Below are positions 1 to 8,792 of a DNA stretch of 64,000 nt, piece by piece (position 1 is the stretch's first letter; every line of letters begins with the position of its first letter). The notes beneath the pieces are model-generated. The model did not search any database, had not been told where the DNA came from, and worked only from the letters and a program-made list of their open reading frames with translations. The DNA is from [Zimmermannella] bifida NBRC 103089 (GTDB taxonomy: Bacteria > Actinomycetota > Actinomycetes > Actinomycetales > Microbacteriaceae). The position numbers and the translations under genes were made by a program. Location: the NCBI RefSeq assembly GCF_001570925.1, contig NZ_BCSP01000002.1:124001-188000 (forward strand), written 5' to 3'.

Positions 1-1
1 C

Positions 2-418
2 ACCGCAACCCCGCTGGGCCAGCTCGCATCGATGCAGCAGCCAGAGGCACGCATGCTCGTCATCACCCCGTACGACAAGGGTGCACTCAAGGACATCGAG
101 AAGGCCATCGTTTCGGCTCAGCACCTCGGCGTCACGCCGTCGAACGAAGGTCACCTGATCCGCGTCGTCATGCCAGAGCTCACCAAGGAGCGCCGCATGG
201 AGTACGTCAAGCTCGCCCACTCGAAGGCTGAAGAAGCCCGCGTGGCCATCCGCAACATTCGTCGCAAGGGTATGACCGACCTCGGCGCCCTCGACGGTGA
301 GGTTGGCGAAGACGAGATCAACCGCGCCGAGAAGGAACTCGACAAGATCACCAAGGGCTTCATCGACCGCATCGATGAGTCGGCAAAGGCCAAGGAAGCC
401 GACCTGCTCGAGGTTTAA
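2..418 (+). CDS. frr: Ribosome recycling factor, 5' end cut off by window
   Basis: The last 138 residues of ribosome recycling factor, which works with EF-G to split the post-termination ribosome in the cytoplasm. The visible part opens with TPLGQLASM and runs through ARMLVITPYDKG, both hallmark segments of the family, then the long C-terminal helix. The family is normally about 185 residues, so about 47 N-terminal residues lie left of the window and the true start is not visible. An internal ATG at position 32 is not the start, because conserved family sequence precedes it in frame. The gene sits directly before cdsA, the usual actinobacterial order. Confidence 0.97.
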   Translation, partial: TATPLGQLASMQQPEARMLVITPYDKGALKDIEKAIVSAQHLGVTPSNEGHLIRVVMPELTKERRMEYVKLAHSKAEEARVAIRNIRRKGMTDLGALDGEVGEDEINRAEKELDKITKGFIDRIDESAKAKEADLLEV

Positions 419-421
419 ACC

Positions 422-1408
422 TTGACCGGATCACCCAGGCGCTCGACCGGGCGGGATGACGAACTAATCGTCGCCCCGCCCGCGTCGCGTTCCCGCGAGT
501 GGTCCAGCAAACACGTGCGCGCACGAATGCAACTGGTCAACGAACGCATGAATGAGCGCTCTGGTCGCAACCTGCTCGGCGCCATCGGTGTTGGGCTCCT
601 GCTAGGCGGGCTCCTCGCTGCGAGCCTGCTATTCGAGAAGCGCTGGTTCATTCCGTTCGGCACGCTGCTGATCGTCGCGGTCGTGACCGAACTCGCGACT
701 GCTATGCGCCAGGCCCGCCGCCGTATCCCGCGCATCCCATCGGTGCTACTCGCACTCGTGGCCGTGCCGATGGCCTACTACGTACCGGCCGCGGCGCACT
801 GGCTCATCATTCTTTGCGGCATTCTCGCGATTGTCGGTTGGCGCTACGTCGAAGCGATGTTCGCCAAAGTACGGCCCAGCAAGGCGCAATTGGCGGCGGA
901 TGCATCTGCCACCGGTTTCGCGCACTTCTACGTGACGTTCCTGGGATCGTTCACGATCATGCTGCTTTCCCAGCCGCTCGGCGAGTACTGGGTCCTCACC
1001 TTTGCCGCCATCGTCATCAGCGTTGACACTGGGGCCTACGCCACCGGCTTGCGATTCGGGCGAACCAAACTGGCGCCGTCAATCAGCCCGAGCAAGACTT
1101 GGGAAGGACTGATTGGTGGCGCGCTGCTCGGCATCCTCGTGGCCGTCGCTGCCTGTGAATGGCTGCTCCAATTGCCATGGTGGTTCGGTATTTTCATGGG
1201 TGTCAGCATTACGATTACCGCGGTTGTCGGCGACTTGACCGAGTCGATGATCAAGCGCGATCTAGGTGTCAAGGACATGTCGAACTGGCTTCCCGGCCAC
1301 GGCGGCTTCTTTGATCGCTTTGACTCGCTGCTTCCCGCAGGCGCAATTGCGTTTGCCCTGTATTTCTGGTCCGCACCACTAATGGAGTTTGCCCAACGCC
1401 TCGGCTAA
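422..1408 (+). CDS. cdsA: Phosphatidate cytidylyltransferase
   Basis: An integral membrane enzyme that makes CDP-diacylglycerol from CTP and phosphatidic acid, the branch point of phospholipid synthesis. The 328-residue product has an N-terminal cytosolic extension of about 45 residues, then several hydrophobic segments, and ends with the family signature at about residues 274-302 (ESMIKRDLGVKD, then PGHGGFFDRFD). The TTG start at 422 lies 3 bp after the frr stop with a GAGGT about 8 bp upstream. Downstream ATGs at the MQLVNERMNER segment are possible alternative starts. Close spacing indicates co-transcription with frr. Confidence 0.93.
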   Translation: MTGSPRRSTGRDDELIVAPPASRSREWSSKHVRARMQLVNERMNERSGRNLLGAIGVGLLLGGLLAASLLFEKRWFIPFGTLLIVAVVTELATAMRQARRRIPRIPSVLLALVAVPMAYYVPAAAHWLIILCGILAIVGWRYVEAMFAKVRPSKAQLAADASATGFAHFYVTFLGSFTIMLLSQPLGEYWVLTFAAIVISVDTGAYATGLRFGRTKLAPSISPSKTWEGLIGGALLGILVAVAACEWLLQLPWWFGIFMGVSITITAVVGDLTESMIKRDLGVKDMSNWLPGHGGFFDRFDSLLPAGAIAFALYFWSAPLMEFAQRLG

Positions 1409-1414
1409 GGCAGA

Positions 1415-1987
1415 ATGAACACGATGAATACTCAGTCGCCCTTCCCTCGTGCCCCTCGCGGCGAATTCGGTTACGACCAGAAAGAGGTCGACCGCGCGCT
1501 CCGAGTGGCACGCGAACGATACGAGAACTTCGACAACGGCTCGGGTGGTCCGCGACTGACTGCGAAGAGCATCCGCCACACGGCGTTCACGATGCGCAAG
1601 CGCGGTTATTCGGCACCGCACGTTGATGCTGCGCTCGAGCGACTCGAAGATGCGGTTGCCGTTCGGGAGCACGAAGAGCGCATCCAGAACCGTGGTCGTG
1701 AAGAGTGCATGGCCGAGACAAAGGATGCGGCCCGTGCCGTACTCAAGCGTCTGGAACGGCCGTCGGGCGAGCGGTTCCGCCGCGTCTCGATTCTGCAGCG
1801 CGGGTATTCGATCGACGAAGTGGATGCATTCTGCAACCGCATCGATGACTTCTTGCGTGGGCGCGTGCCCATGACGTTGCGTGAAGCGCGCGGTGTGGCG
1901 TTCACATCGAAGCGTCGCGGCTACGACGAGGGACAGGTCGACCTGCTCATTGACGCCGTAGTCGACGTCATGCTCGCTATTCGCTAG
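1415..1987 (+). CDS. DivIVA-like domain protein of unknown role
   Basis: A 190-residue soluble protein with three short repeats of the type found at the front of DivIVA-family proteins: GYDQKEVDRAL near the start, GYSIDEVDAF in the middle and GYDEGQVDLLID near the end. It also has RRGY-type spacers. It lacks the long coiled coil of true polar-growth DivIVA/Wag31. Starting six bases after cdsA, it is probably in the frr-cdsA transcript. A role in envelope or division site placement is an inference from the domain and neighbours. ATGs at 1415 and 1424 are both possible starts. Confidence 0.75.
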   Translation: MNTMNTQSPFPRAPRGEFGYDQKEVDRALRVARERYENFDNGSGGPRLTAKSIRHTAFTMRKRGYSAPHVDAALERLEDAVAVREHEERIQNRGREECMAETKDAARAVLKRLERPSGERFRRVSILQRGYSIDEVDAFCNRIDDFLRGRVPMTLREARGVAFTSKRRGYDEGQVDLLIDAVVDVMLAIR

Positions 1988-2148
1988 CTGCTACCGGCCC
2001 ATCGAGGGCTGTCGAAGACGATTACCGGGCGCAGTTCTCTGTGGACACATGCGGAAATGCGATGTTCGGTAACTGGCCATGGGGCTAGCGCATGCCACAG
2101 TTCCAACCTGGGAATCTCGGTCGGATGTGGCGATTTCGTTGCCTGTTC

Positions 2149-2164
2149 GTAACCGTTCCGTTAT
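2149..2164 (+). promoter_or_regulatory. Candidate GTAAC-N6-GTTAT regulator box
   Basis: A GTAAC/GTTAT pair separated by six bases, 39 bp before the start of the secreted transglycosylase gene. The same layout occurs at 6206-6221 before another envelope gene. MtrA-type response regulators control cell-wall hydrolases in actinobacteria through GTAAC-like half-sites, but assignment here is only inferred. Confidence 0.3.
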
Positions 2165-2202
2165 CGTTGACGGGTATTCGGTTGCAATTGGAGGCATACG
2201 TA

Positions 2203-2910
2203 ATGACTGAACTGAAGCGAACTGGCAGCACCCGTGCGGTAGTGCCAGCATCGATCCGGAATGGTCGTCGTAACCGCAACGTCACTGCCGCAATCGCCGG
2301 CACGGTAATCGTCGCATTTGCTGCCGTAGGTCTGGCACAGCCATTCCTGGCCGCGGCAAATGGCACCGCTGCTATCGCGCCGCACACGCCGTCGCTCGCG
2401 CAGATCTCTGCCGCACAGACGCAGAGCTACCAGGCAGATGCCGCACCGGTGACGAAGAAGGACAACAAGAAGCCCGCAACCGTAACGCTGGCTCGTGGTG
2501 GCGATGTTGAGGCAGACCTCAAGCCTGAGCCAAAGCCAGCACCACAGTCGGTTGAAGATGCCTCGGCTGGAGCACCGTCGTACCCGCAGGGTGGTAGCTA
2601 CGATGTAGGTACCGTGCAGGCGATGGCGCAGGAAGTGCTTGCCGCAAACGGCCAGGCAGACCAGTGGGGCTGCTTTGAAGCCATCATCGGTCAGGAGTCC
2701 GGCTGGGACCCTTACGCAATGAACTCAAGCTCGGGTGCATACGGTATTCCGCAGGCGCTTCCGGGCGAGAAGATGGCCTCGGCTGGTGCTGACTGGCAGA
2801 CTAACCCGGCGACCCAGGTCAAGTGGGCACTCGGCTACATGAACGGTCGCTACGGCTCGCCGTGTGGTGCTTACGATTTCAAGTTCACGCAGGGCAACGG
2901 CTGGTACTAA
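2203..2910 (+). CDS. Secreted transglycosylase-like cell-wall protein
   Basis: A 235-residue exported protein that probably cleaves or binds peptidoglycan. The ATG at 2203 is chosen because a strong GGAGG sits at 2190-2194; an earlier in-frame ATG has no such site. The N-terminus is basic, followed by a hydrophobic segment at about residues 27-46 and AAA, consistent with a signal peptide or anchor. A charged, proline-rich linker leads to a C-terminal lysozyme-fold domain with FEAIIGQESGW, SSSGAYGIPQALPG and WALGYMNGRYG, as in Rpf/aggregation-promoting-factor-like transglycosylases. The E in GQES is the likely catalytic acid. The substrate is not proven by the sequence. Confidence 0.88.
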   Translation: MTELKRTGSTRAVVPASIRNGRRNRNVTAAIAGTVIVAFAAVGLAQPFLAAANGTAAIAPHTPSLAQISAAQTQSYQADAAPVTKKDNKKPATVTLARGGDVEADLKPEPKPAPQSVEDASAGAPSYPQGGSYDVGTVQAMAQEVLAANGQADQWGCFEAIIGQESGWDPYAMNSSSGAYGIPQALPGEKMASAGADWQTNPATQVKWALGYMNGRYGSPCGAYDFKFTQGNGWY

Positions 2911-2928
2911 ACCAACACACTTCGTCAA

Positions 2929-2954
2929 TGAGCGTCACCGAAAGGTGGCGCTCA
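2929..2954 (+). terminator. Hairpin after the transglycosylase gene
   Basis: An 11-bp stem with one G-T wobble closed by a GAAA tetraloop, 18 bp after the stop codon. There is no T-run after it, so it may be an RNA-stabilising 3' end as easily as a true Rho-independent terminator. It overlaps an in-frame ATG at 2954, which argues against that codon as the next gene's start. Confidence 0.5.
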
Positions 2955-2980
2955 TGTGCGTTACGCGTACCCTTACGCAT

Positions 2981-3268
2981 ATGGCCCGCCGTCGAAACAG
3001 TCGCAGCAATCGTGAGTACATTCCGCTCGACGTCGCGCGTCTCCAACAGGGGATGCGTCGCGTCGAAGTCCGCCGCGGGCACGAGTACACGGTCGCGCCG
3101 ATCCGTGCGGAACGCGCGCTCAAGGTCTACACCTGCCCGGGGTGCCACGGGGAAATCCCCGAGGGCGTCGCCCACGTCGTCGTGTGGCGGGCCGATAGTA
3201 TCTGGGGTGATGACGCCGCCATCGCTGATCGGCGACACTGGCACAATCACTGCTGGAAGGTTGCCTAG
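2981..3268 (+). CDS. Small Cys/His (zinc-ribbon-like) protein
   Basis: A 95-residue basic protein with CPGC near residue 52 and HWHNHC near the C-terminus, spaced like a metal-binding site. Similar short proteins are conserved in actinobacteria and are often labelled ATP/GTP-binding without a recognisable nucleotide motif; none is visible here. The ATG at 2981 is preferred to those at 2954 and 2864, because the upstream hairpin and the end of the previous gene occupy that sequence. The function is unknown. Confidence 0.62.
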   Translation: MARRRNSRSNREYIPLDVARLQQGMRRVEVRRGHEYTVAPIRAERALKVYTCPGCHGEIPEGVAHVVVWRADSIWGDDAAIADRRHWHNHCWKVA

Positions 3269-3419
3269 GGCTGGATGCAAGCCACAACAGCGCCCTCAGT
3301 ATCGATCGGTCTGGGGCGGTTCTGGCCACCTGGGCTGCCTGAGCCACGGGAGCACGCAAAACCACCGGCCACAGGCCGACGAGACGAGCGTGGACCGGCC
3401 TGCTGGCCGCATCCGGAAA

Positions 3420-4499
3420 CTAGCGTCTGTTCTGCGCCGGGATAACCACCTGGCGGAAGATAATCATGATGCTCGCTGCCACCGGAATCGCGATGAGTGC
3501 GCCCAGCAGACCGAGCAGGGTACCGCCGGTGAGTGCGGCGATAACGACCACCGAGCCGGGCACTGCAACCGCCTGCGACATGATGCGCGGGCTAATGACG
3601 TACGCCTCGATCTGCATGTAGACGAGGTAGTAGATACCGGCAATCCACCAAGTGGGCGTACCCGGGTCCATGAGAATCAACTGCGAGAGCACGATGATGG
3701 CCGACGCGGTGATCGTGCCGACCATGGGGATGAGTGAGCCGCTGAACGCGATGACCGCAAACACCATCGGCATTGACGCGCCAATGATCGACAAGAAGAT
3801 AAACGTCAACAGACCGTTGATGACACCGAGTGCGATCTGACCGACAACGTACTTACCGACCGAGTCGGTGATCTGATCGCCCAGGTGCATGATGCGTTCG
3901 CGCTTGGACGCGGGCGTCAGTTGGTAGAACACACGTTTGATGGTGTGCATGCTGGCGACGAAGTAGATCGTCAGAATGAACACGATCAGGCCGCCAAAGA
4001 CACCGTTAACGATGCCCACACCCACCTGCAGCACGCCGCCGGTAATCGACGCGGCATTGCCCTGCAGCCAAGAGGCCGCCTGCGCCACCATGGCCTGCAC
4101 GTCAAGCGCTGGGAACGTGTTTGAGAGCCAGCCCACGATGTCCGACGTCAGCAAGTCACCAATGATCGCGCCGTATCGGATCGAGATCTCATTGACCTGC
4201 GTAATCACCGACGGCACAATCGCCCAGATAATCAGTGTCACCACGACGAGCATGCCGAAAACGGTTGCGAGCAGGGCAGCCGGTCGCGGCCATCCCTTTT
4301 TCTCGAGCCAGGCAATGAACGGATCAATACCGAGCGCGAGGAAGAGCGCGGCACCGATGTACGTGAGTACCGTCGAGAGCGAGCCAAACATGCCCGCGAG
4401 CGTGATCGCGAGAATCGCGCCGAGCGCACCAAGGAATCCGATCTTGAACGGGTTCTCGATCCGGAACGATGCGTTGGGCATTTGGGCGCGGACGGCCAA
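3420..4499 (-). CDS. AI-2E family (TqsA/PerM-like) membrane permease
   Basis: A 359-residue inner-membrane protein of the PF01594 type. It has paired hydrophobic segments at the N-terminus, a soluble loop (about residues 90-155, containing ISIRYGAIIGDLL), then more transmembrane segments including FIFLSIIGASMPMVFAVIAF and the late GGTLLGLLGALIAIPVAA motif typical of the family. Members export autoinducer-2 or act as Na+/H+ antiporters; the substrate cannot be told from sequence. The start lies 9 bp after the stop of the coiled-coil gene, so the two are almost certainly co-translated. Confidence 0.9.
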   Translation of the reverse strand: MAVRAQMPNASFRIENPFKIGFLGALGAILAITLAGMFGSLSTVLTYIGAALFLALGIDPFIAWLEKKGWPRPAALLATVFGMLVVVTLIIWAIVPSVITQVNEISIRYGAIIGDLLTSDIVGWLSNTFPALDVQAMVAQAASWLQGNAASITGGVLQVGVGIVNGVFGGLIVFILTIYFVASMHTIKRVFYQLTPASKRERIMHLGDQITDSVGKYVVGQIALGVINGLLTFIFLSIIGASMPMVFAVIAFSGSLIPMVGTITASAIIVLSQLILMDPGTPTWWIAGIYYLVYMQIEAYVISPRIMSQAVAVPGSVVVIAALTGGTLLGLLGALIAIPVAASIMIIFRQVVIPAQNRR

Positions 4500-4508
4500 C
4501 TATGGCTC

Positions 4509-6032
4509 CTAGTCTTGGTTCTTCGGCGAGGGAGCGGGCAGGCCACCGACGAGCTGGCGCATCTGCTCGAGGTAGCCCTCGATTTGGTCGCGCTCGTCGC
4601 GAACCTTCTGCAGATGTGCCTCGGCGGTTTCTTGTTCGGCTCGGGTGCGGGCCTCGATTTCGCGAACGCGTTCGCGGGCCTGGCGGTTCGCCTTTTCGAG
4701 CAGGTTCGCGGCCTGGTTCTCGGCGGACTGGATCGTCTCTTGCGCACGGCGACGAGCGTCAGCGGTGATCTTGCCGGCTTCGCGGCGCACCTGTTCGCTG
4801 CGCTGGTTGAGGTCGGCGAGCTGCTCGGTGGCCTCGTCAATCATCTTCTTGGCGGCGGCTTCGGCGTTGCGGCCAGCGGCGACGAGCTGCTTCTCAAACT
4901 CGTTGCGCTTCGAGGTCAGCTCGACCTCTTGCTCGCTGCGGGCATTCGCCAACTCGCGCATGGTCGTTTCGCGCAGTTCGGCAAGCTCGGTGGTGATGCG
5001 CTGGCGTTCGGCGTCGAGTTCGCGTCGCTGCTGACCGGCGGCTTCGGTGAGTTCAAGCGAGGCCGTGGCGCGCTGGTCTTCAAGCTCGCGGGTCTGCGTT
5101 TCGCGGGATGCGGTGAGTTCGCGTTCGAGCGCCTCGCGCTGGGTGCGCACATCGTCTTCGAGCTCGGCACGACGACGGGCAACTTCAGCGTTGAGCTCTT
5201 CGCGAGCGGCGGTGGATTCACGGGTGAACTTCGCGCGCGCCTCGGCCAGCTCAGTTTCTTGCTGGGTGCGCAGCTCGCTCAGGCGCTCTGCTTCCTTTGC
5301 TGAGCGCTCAACGATTTCGCGTTCGAACGCTTCCTTGCGGGCCTCGAGATCGTGCTCGGTCTGGCTGCGCTGGGCCTCAAAGGTGCGCTGCTGCTCGGTG
5401 AACGTGGCGAGGGCTTCGGCGAGTTCCTGCTCCTGCTGCTGACGGGTGCGGGCGAGTTCTTCGGCAACTTCGGCGCGCTTCGCGGCAATCTCGCGGTCGG
5501 TGGAGTGGCGCTGTTCGCGCAGCTGTGCGGTGACCTGATCCTTGACCGATTCGATCTCGCGTTCCTGGTTAGTGAGCGTGAGTTCGGCCTCTTGCTTAGC
5601 GTTCTCGACGAGCTGCTCGGCGTTGGACTGGGCTTCGGCAGCGACTCGCTGTGCCGAGTGGTCGGCTTCGCTAGTGACTCGCTCGGCGTAGTCATTGGCA
5701 TCTTCGTGGATGCGTGCGGCGTTCTGGCGGGCTTCGCCGAGGATGCGTTCGGCTTCGCGGTTGGCGTCTGAGACGATGCGCGCGGCTTGTTCTTCGGCCG
5801 TGGCAAGCGTGCCGGCAAGCTTGCTGCCGAGGCCCGCGTAGCTGGGGGATTCGACTTCGGCAAGCTGCTTCTCGAGATCACGGATGCGTTCGGTCGCCTG
5901 CTTGAGGCGCTTGGCGGCTTCGTTGGCGGATTGCGTCTGCGAGTCGATCTGCGCCTGCATCTGACCAAGTGCCTGGTCAACTTCTTCGCGGTTGTAGCCG
6001 CGCATGGTGATCGTGAAGTTTGTTGCTTCCAC
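4509..6032 (-). CDS. DivIVA-domain long coiled-coil protein
   Basis: A 507-residue protein starting with a short DivIVA-like motif (FTITMRGYNREEVDQAL), followed by almost uninterrupted charged heptad sequence rich in E, R, A and Q. The GTG at 6032 is chosen because GGAGG lies 8-9 bp upstream; an earlier ATG in frame has no site. Such proteins are polar or septal scaffolds, or filament-forming cytoskeletal elements such as FilP/Scy, in actinobacteria. It is neither the standard DivIVA length nor sequence. The AI-2E permease gene follows after 9 bp, so the coil may organise or anchor that permease (inference). Confidence 0.85.
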   Translation of the reverse strand: MEATNFTITMRGYNREEVDQALGQMQAQIDSQTQSANEAAKRLKQATERIRDLEKQLAEVESPSYAGLGSKLAGTLATAEEQAARIVSDANREAERILGEARQNAARIHEDANDYAERVTSEADHSAQRVAAEAQSNAEQLVENAKQEAELTLTNQEREIESVKDQVTAQLREQRHSTDREIAAKRAEVAEELARTRQQQEQELAEALATFTEQQRTFEAQRSQTEHDLEARKEAFEREIVERSAKEAERLSELRTQQETELAEARAKFTRESTAAREELNAEVARRRAELEDDVRTQREALERELTASRETQTRELEDQRATASLELTEAAGQQRRELDAERQRITTELAELRETTMRELANARSEQEVELTSKRNEFEKQLVAAGRNAEAAAKKMIDEATEQLADLNQRSEQVRREAGKITADARRRAQETIQSAENQAANLLEKANRQARERVREIEARTRAEQETAEAHLQKVRDERDQIEGYLEQMRQLVGGLPAPSPKNQD

Positions 6033-6205
6033 GGATGAGCCTCCAAAATGCCGCGCTGCATCGCAAATCGATGCCAATACTGAAGAAGAGTCTAAGTCGC
6101 AGGCGGTCGTGCACCTGACCAGTCGCAGAGTGTGTTGATGTTCGGATGCGTTACCGCTGCAGCGGGGTCGGTGTGCGCAGTCGCCAGGTATTGTCCAAAA
6201 TTTAT

Positions 6206-6221
6206 GTAACGATCAGGTTAC
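6206..6221 (+). promoter_or_regulatory. Second GTAAC-N6-GTTAC box
   Basis: An inverted GTAAC/GTTAC pair with a six-base spacer, 90 bp before the start of the 825-residue membrane protein gene. It matches the box at 2149-2164 in spacing and half-site. The rest of the 279-bp gap (6033-6311) shows no gene; a clear -10/-35 pair was not identified. Confidence 0.3.
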
Positions 6222-6311
6222 GAAAAGGTTGCTGCGCTAGGATCAAGTGTTATTTCCGGCGACGGGTGGCTTTGTCTATCGTTGCCAATTCACATACCGC
6301 AGGGAGCTCTA

Positions 6312-8789
6312 GTGCGCTTTATCCTGGCCGCTATCGCAACAATTGCCAGCCTGGCGATGCTCACCATTGGTGGCATTCAGCTTGTGCATGCGTCGCAAGA
6401 AACCACGGTAACCGCCAAGGGCACCAGTCAATCAGACGCACCACTTGTGGTTGTCGATGACACGGTGCTTTCGTCCCGCGCGGGATCACAGCTGGTGGAG
6501 ATTGAAGGCGACGGCAAAATCACCCTCGTAATCGGTCGTACGGCAGATGTGGATGCGTGGGTTGGTGACGCCAAGCATACCGAGGTTGCACTCGACGAAT
6601 CGGCCAAGGTCGAAGACGGCACCTTGCCGCTCAAGTTTACCGAGTCAGGGACTGAAGCTGAGGTGCCCAACCCGGTTACGAGTGACCTGTGGTTTGAGCG
6701 TCACGAGGGCGAAGGAAAATTCCGCCTCGATACCGTGGTGGCGCCCGGATACTCCATGCTTATTGCCGCTGACGGCAAAGCTGCCGCTCCGGCAACGATT
6801 TCGGTGACCTGGCCCGCGGCCGGTTACGCGCCAATGTCTGGTCCGCTGCTGGTTGCGGGCGGTGTGGTGCTGCTCTTGGCCATCGGCTTGTGGATTTGGG
6901 CGATCGCTCACCGCCGTCGCCTCGCTGCAACCGCTTCGGGCGCGCGTGATGACTCGCCTCGCAAGCTGCGCTCGCGCAGCGCGGTGGCGCAGGCATCGAA
7001 CGCGGAATCGACTTGGTCGGCAGTTCCGTGGGATGACAGCGTGACGGCCACCGATGATGCAGTCGTTCGTGAGGATGCGGCCACAGGCGAAACCGTGTCG
7101 GAAACCGGTGCGATGGATGCGGCTGGTGCCGGTGCATCCGACGCCGATTTCGCACAGGACTCGGACGACGTAACTGAGGCTGACGAAGCAGAAGTCGAAA
7201 CTGTGGCCGAACCGGATGCCTCGGAGAAGGCTGATGCTGAAGTTGCTCCTGAATTTGCTCCCGAAGCAATTGCGGCTGACGACGGGGCAACGCCTGAGGA
7301 TGCGGTGGCCAACGCGGATGAGGAAATCGAGTCGATCTTGAACGAACACGACCACGACGTTGCCTCGCCGTTTGCACCAGGCGCGGCGACGACTGATGTC
7401 GAGCCTGCCGACACGGATGCGCCAGCGTTCGAAGTCGAGCAGCCCATAGCCGATGAAGCATCGGCTACGGAACCAGCGGGCGACGCCGCAGTTGAGGATG
7501 ACCCTGCCGTAGTAGAACCAGAATCGGACACACCGGTTGCTGCGCCTGTTGAAGCGCAGCCTGAGCCAGTCGCTGCCGACGCGGAACCGGCCGCATCCGA
7601 GCCAGCCGCATCTGCGCCGGCCTCATCCGAGCCGACACCAGATGACGCTGCCGATGACGAAGACAAGTGGCGCCGTCCGCGCGGCCGCAACCGTTCGCGG
7701 GCACCGAAGCGGGTCTTTTTTGCGTCGGCCGTCGTGATTTCGTCGCTCGGACTTGCCGGATGTGCGCCGCAATACTGGCCCGCGAACTGGACGAACACTG
7801 ATATCGATCCGGCTGGTACGCCAACTTCGTCGGTTGATGCGGCCATCCTCGAAGAGGGTGCGCATCCGCCGGCACTGAACGAAGACCAGATTCAGCACGT
7901 TCTTGATGAGGCCGCCGCAATTGCTGCCGATGCTGACAAGGCTGTCGATGCGAGCAAGCTCAAGCCTCGGTTTACCGGCGACGCGCTCACCCTTCGCGAA
8001 GCACAGTACAAGGCGCACAAAGCGAACAAGGACCACCCGATGCCGATCGAGTTCCCCGTGGGTCAGGTCGTGTACGCGCTGCCCGAGTCGGGGGAGAGCT
8101 GGCCGCGCACGGTATTCGCTGTGGTGACTCCCGAAGCGAAGGACGGTACCGAATCGGCACCGTACGCCATCATGCTGACGCAGCAGGATCCACGCGCGAA
8201 CTACAAGGTGGCGTCGCTTACGCAGATGGTCGCCGACGCGAAGCTGCCCGATGCCGCCCCGGCATCGATCGGTAGCCCGAGCATCACTGAACTGGCAGAA
8301 CCACTCGTCATCGAACCCGATGCCATTGCTGCGGCCTACGCCGATGTCATCGCCAACGGTGACAAGTCGGCACATGCGGCAACGTTTGAAGCTGCAGGTG
8401 ACTCCCTGCGCGAATCGGTCAACGAGGCCTATCGCAAGAAGGAATCGGACGCGATCGACCCGGCCGTCGCCAAAATGACGTTCAACTACAGCGCTACCGA
8501 CACCAAACCAATCGGCATGGTCGGACTGAACGGTGGCGCCATCGTGTCGGTATCGATCAGGGAAGTCGAATCGCTCAAGGCCGCGAACGACCGTGCCCGC
8601 ATCAAGCTCAGCGGTATGACCGCCGACTTTTCGGGTGTTGGCGAAACCGGAACCGGCTTCGAACGCACTTACACTGATCAGCTGTTGTTCTATGTCCCCG
8701 CCAAGAGCGAGGGCGGCAAGGTGCAGTTCCTCGGAGTCTCGCAGGCGATGACCTCGGCTCGGGAACTCAAGGCAGAAGAGGTTGGCTAA
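6312..8789 (+). CDS. Large multi-domain membrane protein with internal lipoprotein-like signal
   Basis: An 825-residue protein of unknown function. GTG at 6312 is chosen because AGGGAG precedes it and a transmembrane segment follows at once (about residues 3-24). An extracytoplasmic domain follows to about residue 175, then a second membrane segment (about 178-200, ending IAHRRR). Residues about 205-465 are a low-complexity acidic Ala/Asp/Glu/Pro linker. Then comes a basic stretch, a hydrophobic run and LAGC at residues 481-484, which looks exactly like a lipoprotein signal peptide, and a C-terminal domain of about 340 residues. No in-frame start codon lies near the second signal, so it appears to be a fusion. 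The YbbN-like gene follows after 3 bp. Confidence 0.8.
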   Translation: MRFILAAIATIASLAMLTIGGIQLVHASQETTVTAKGTSQSDAPLVVVDDTVLSSRAGSQLVEIEGDGKITLVIGRTADVDAWVGDAKHTEVALDESAKVEDGTLPLKFTESGTEAEVPNPVTSDLWFERHEGEGKFRLDTVVAPGYSMLIAADGKAAAPATISVTWPAAGYAPMSGPLLVAGGVVLLLAIGLWIWAIAHRRRLAATASGARDDSPRKLRSRSAVAQASNAESTWSAVPWDDSVTATDDAVVREDAATGETVSETGAMDAAGAGASDADFAQDSDDVTEADEAEVETVAEPDASEKADAEVAPEFAPEAIAADDGATPEDAVANADEEIESILNEHDHDVASPFAPGAATTDVEPADTDAPAFEVEQPIADEASATEPAGDAAVEDDPAVVEPESDTPVAAPVEAQPEPVAADAEPAASEPAASAPASSEPTPDDAADDEDKWRRPRGRNRSRAPKRVFFASAVVISSLGLAGCAPQYWPANWTNTDIDPAGTPTSSVDAAILEEGAHPPALNEDQIQHVLDEAAAIAADADKAVDASKLKPRFTGDALTLREAQYKAHKANKDHPMPIEFPVGQVVYALPESGESWPRTVFAVVTPEAKDGTESAPYAIMLTQQDPRANYKVASLTQMVADAKLPDAAPASIGSPSITELAEPLVIEPDAIAAAYADVIANGDKSAHAATFEAAGDSLRESVNEAYRKKESDAIDPAVAKMTFNYSATDTKPIGMVGLNGGAIVSVSIREVESLKAANDRARIKLSGMTADFSGVGETGTGFERTYTDQLLFYVPAKSEGGKVQFLGVSQAMTSARELKAEEVG

Positions 8790-8792
8790 TAC

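Noticed and set aside
1988-2202. Possible ydaO/c-di-AMP riboswitch before the transglycosylase gene
   Set aside because: The conserved ydaO core could not be found; only a candidate regulator box was kept.
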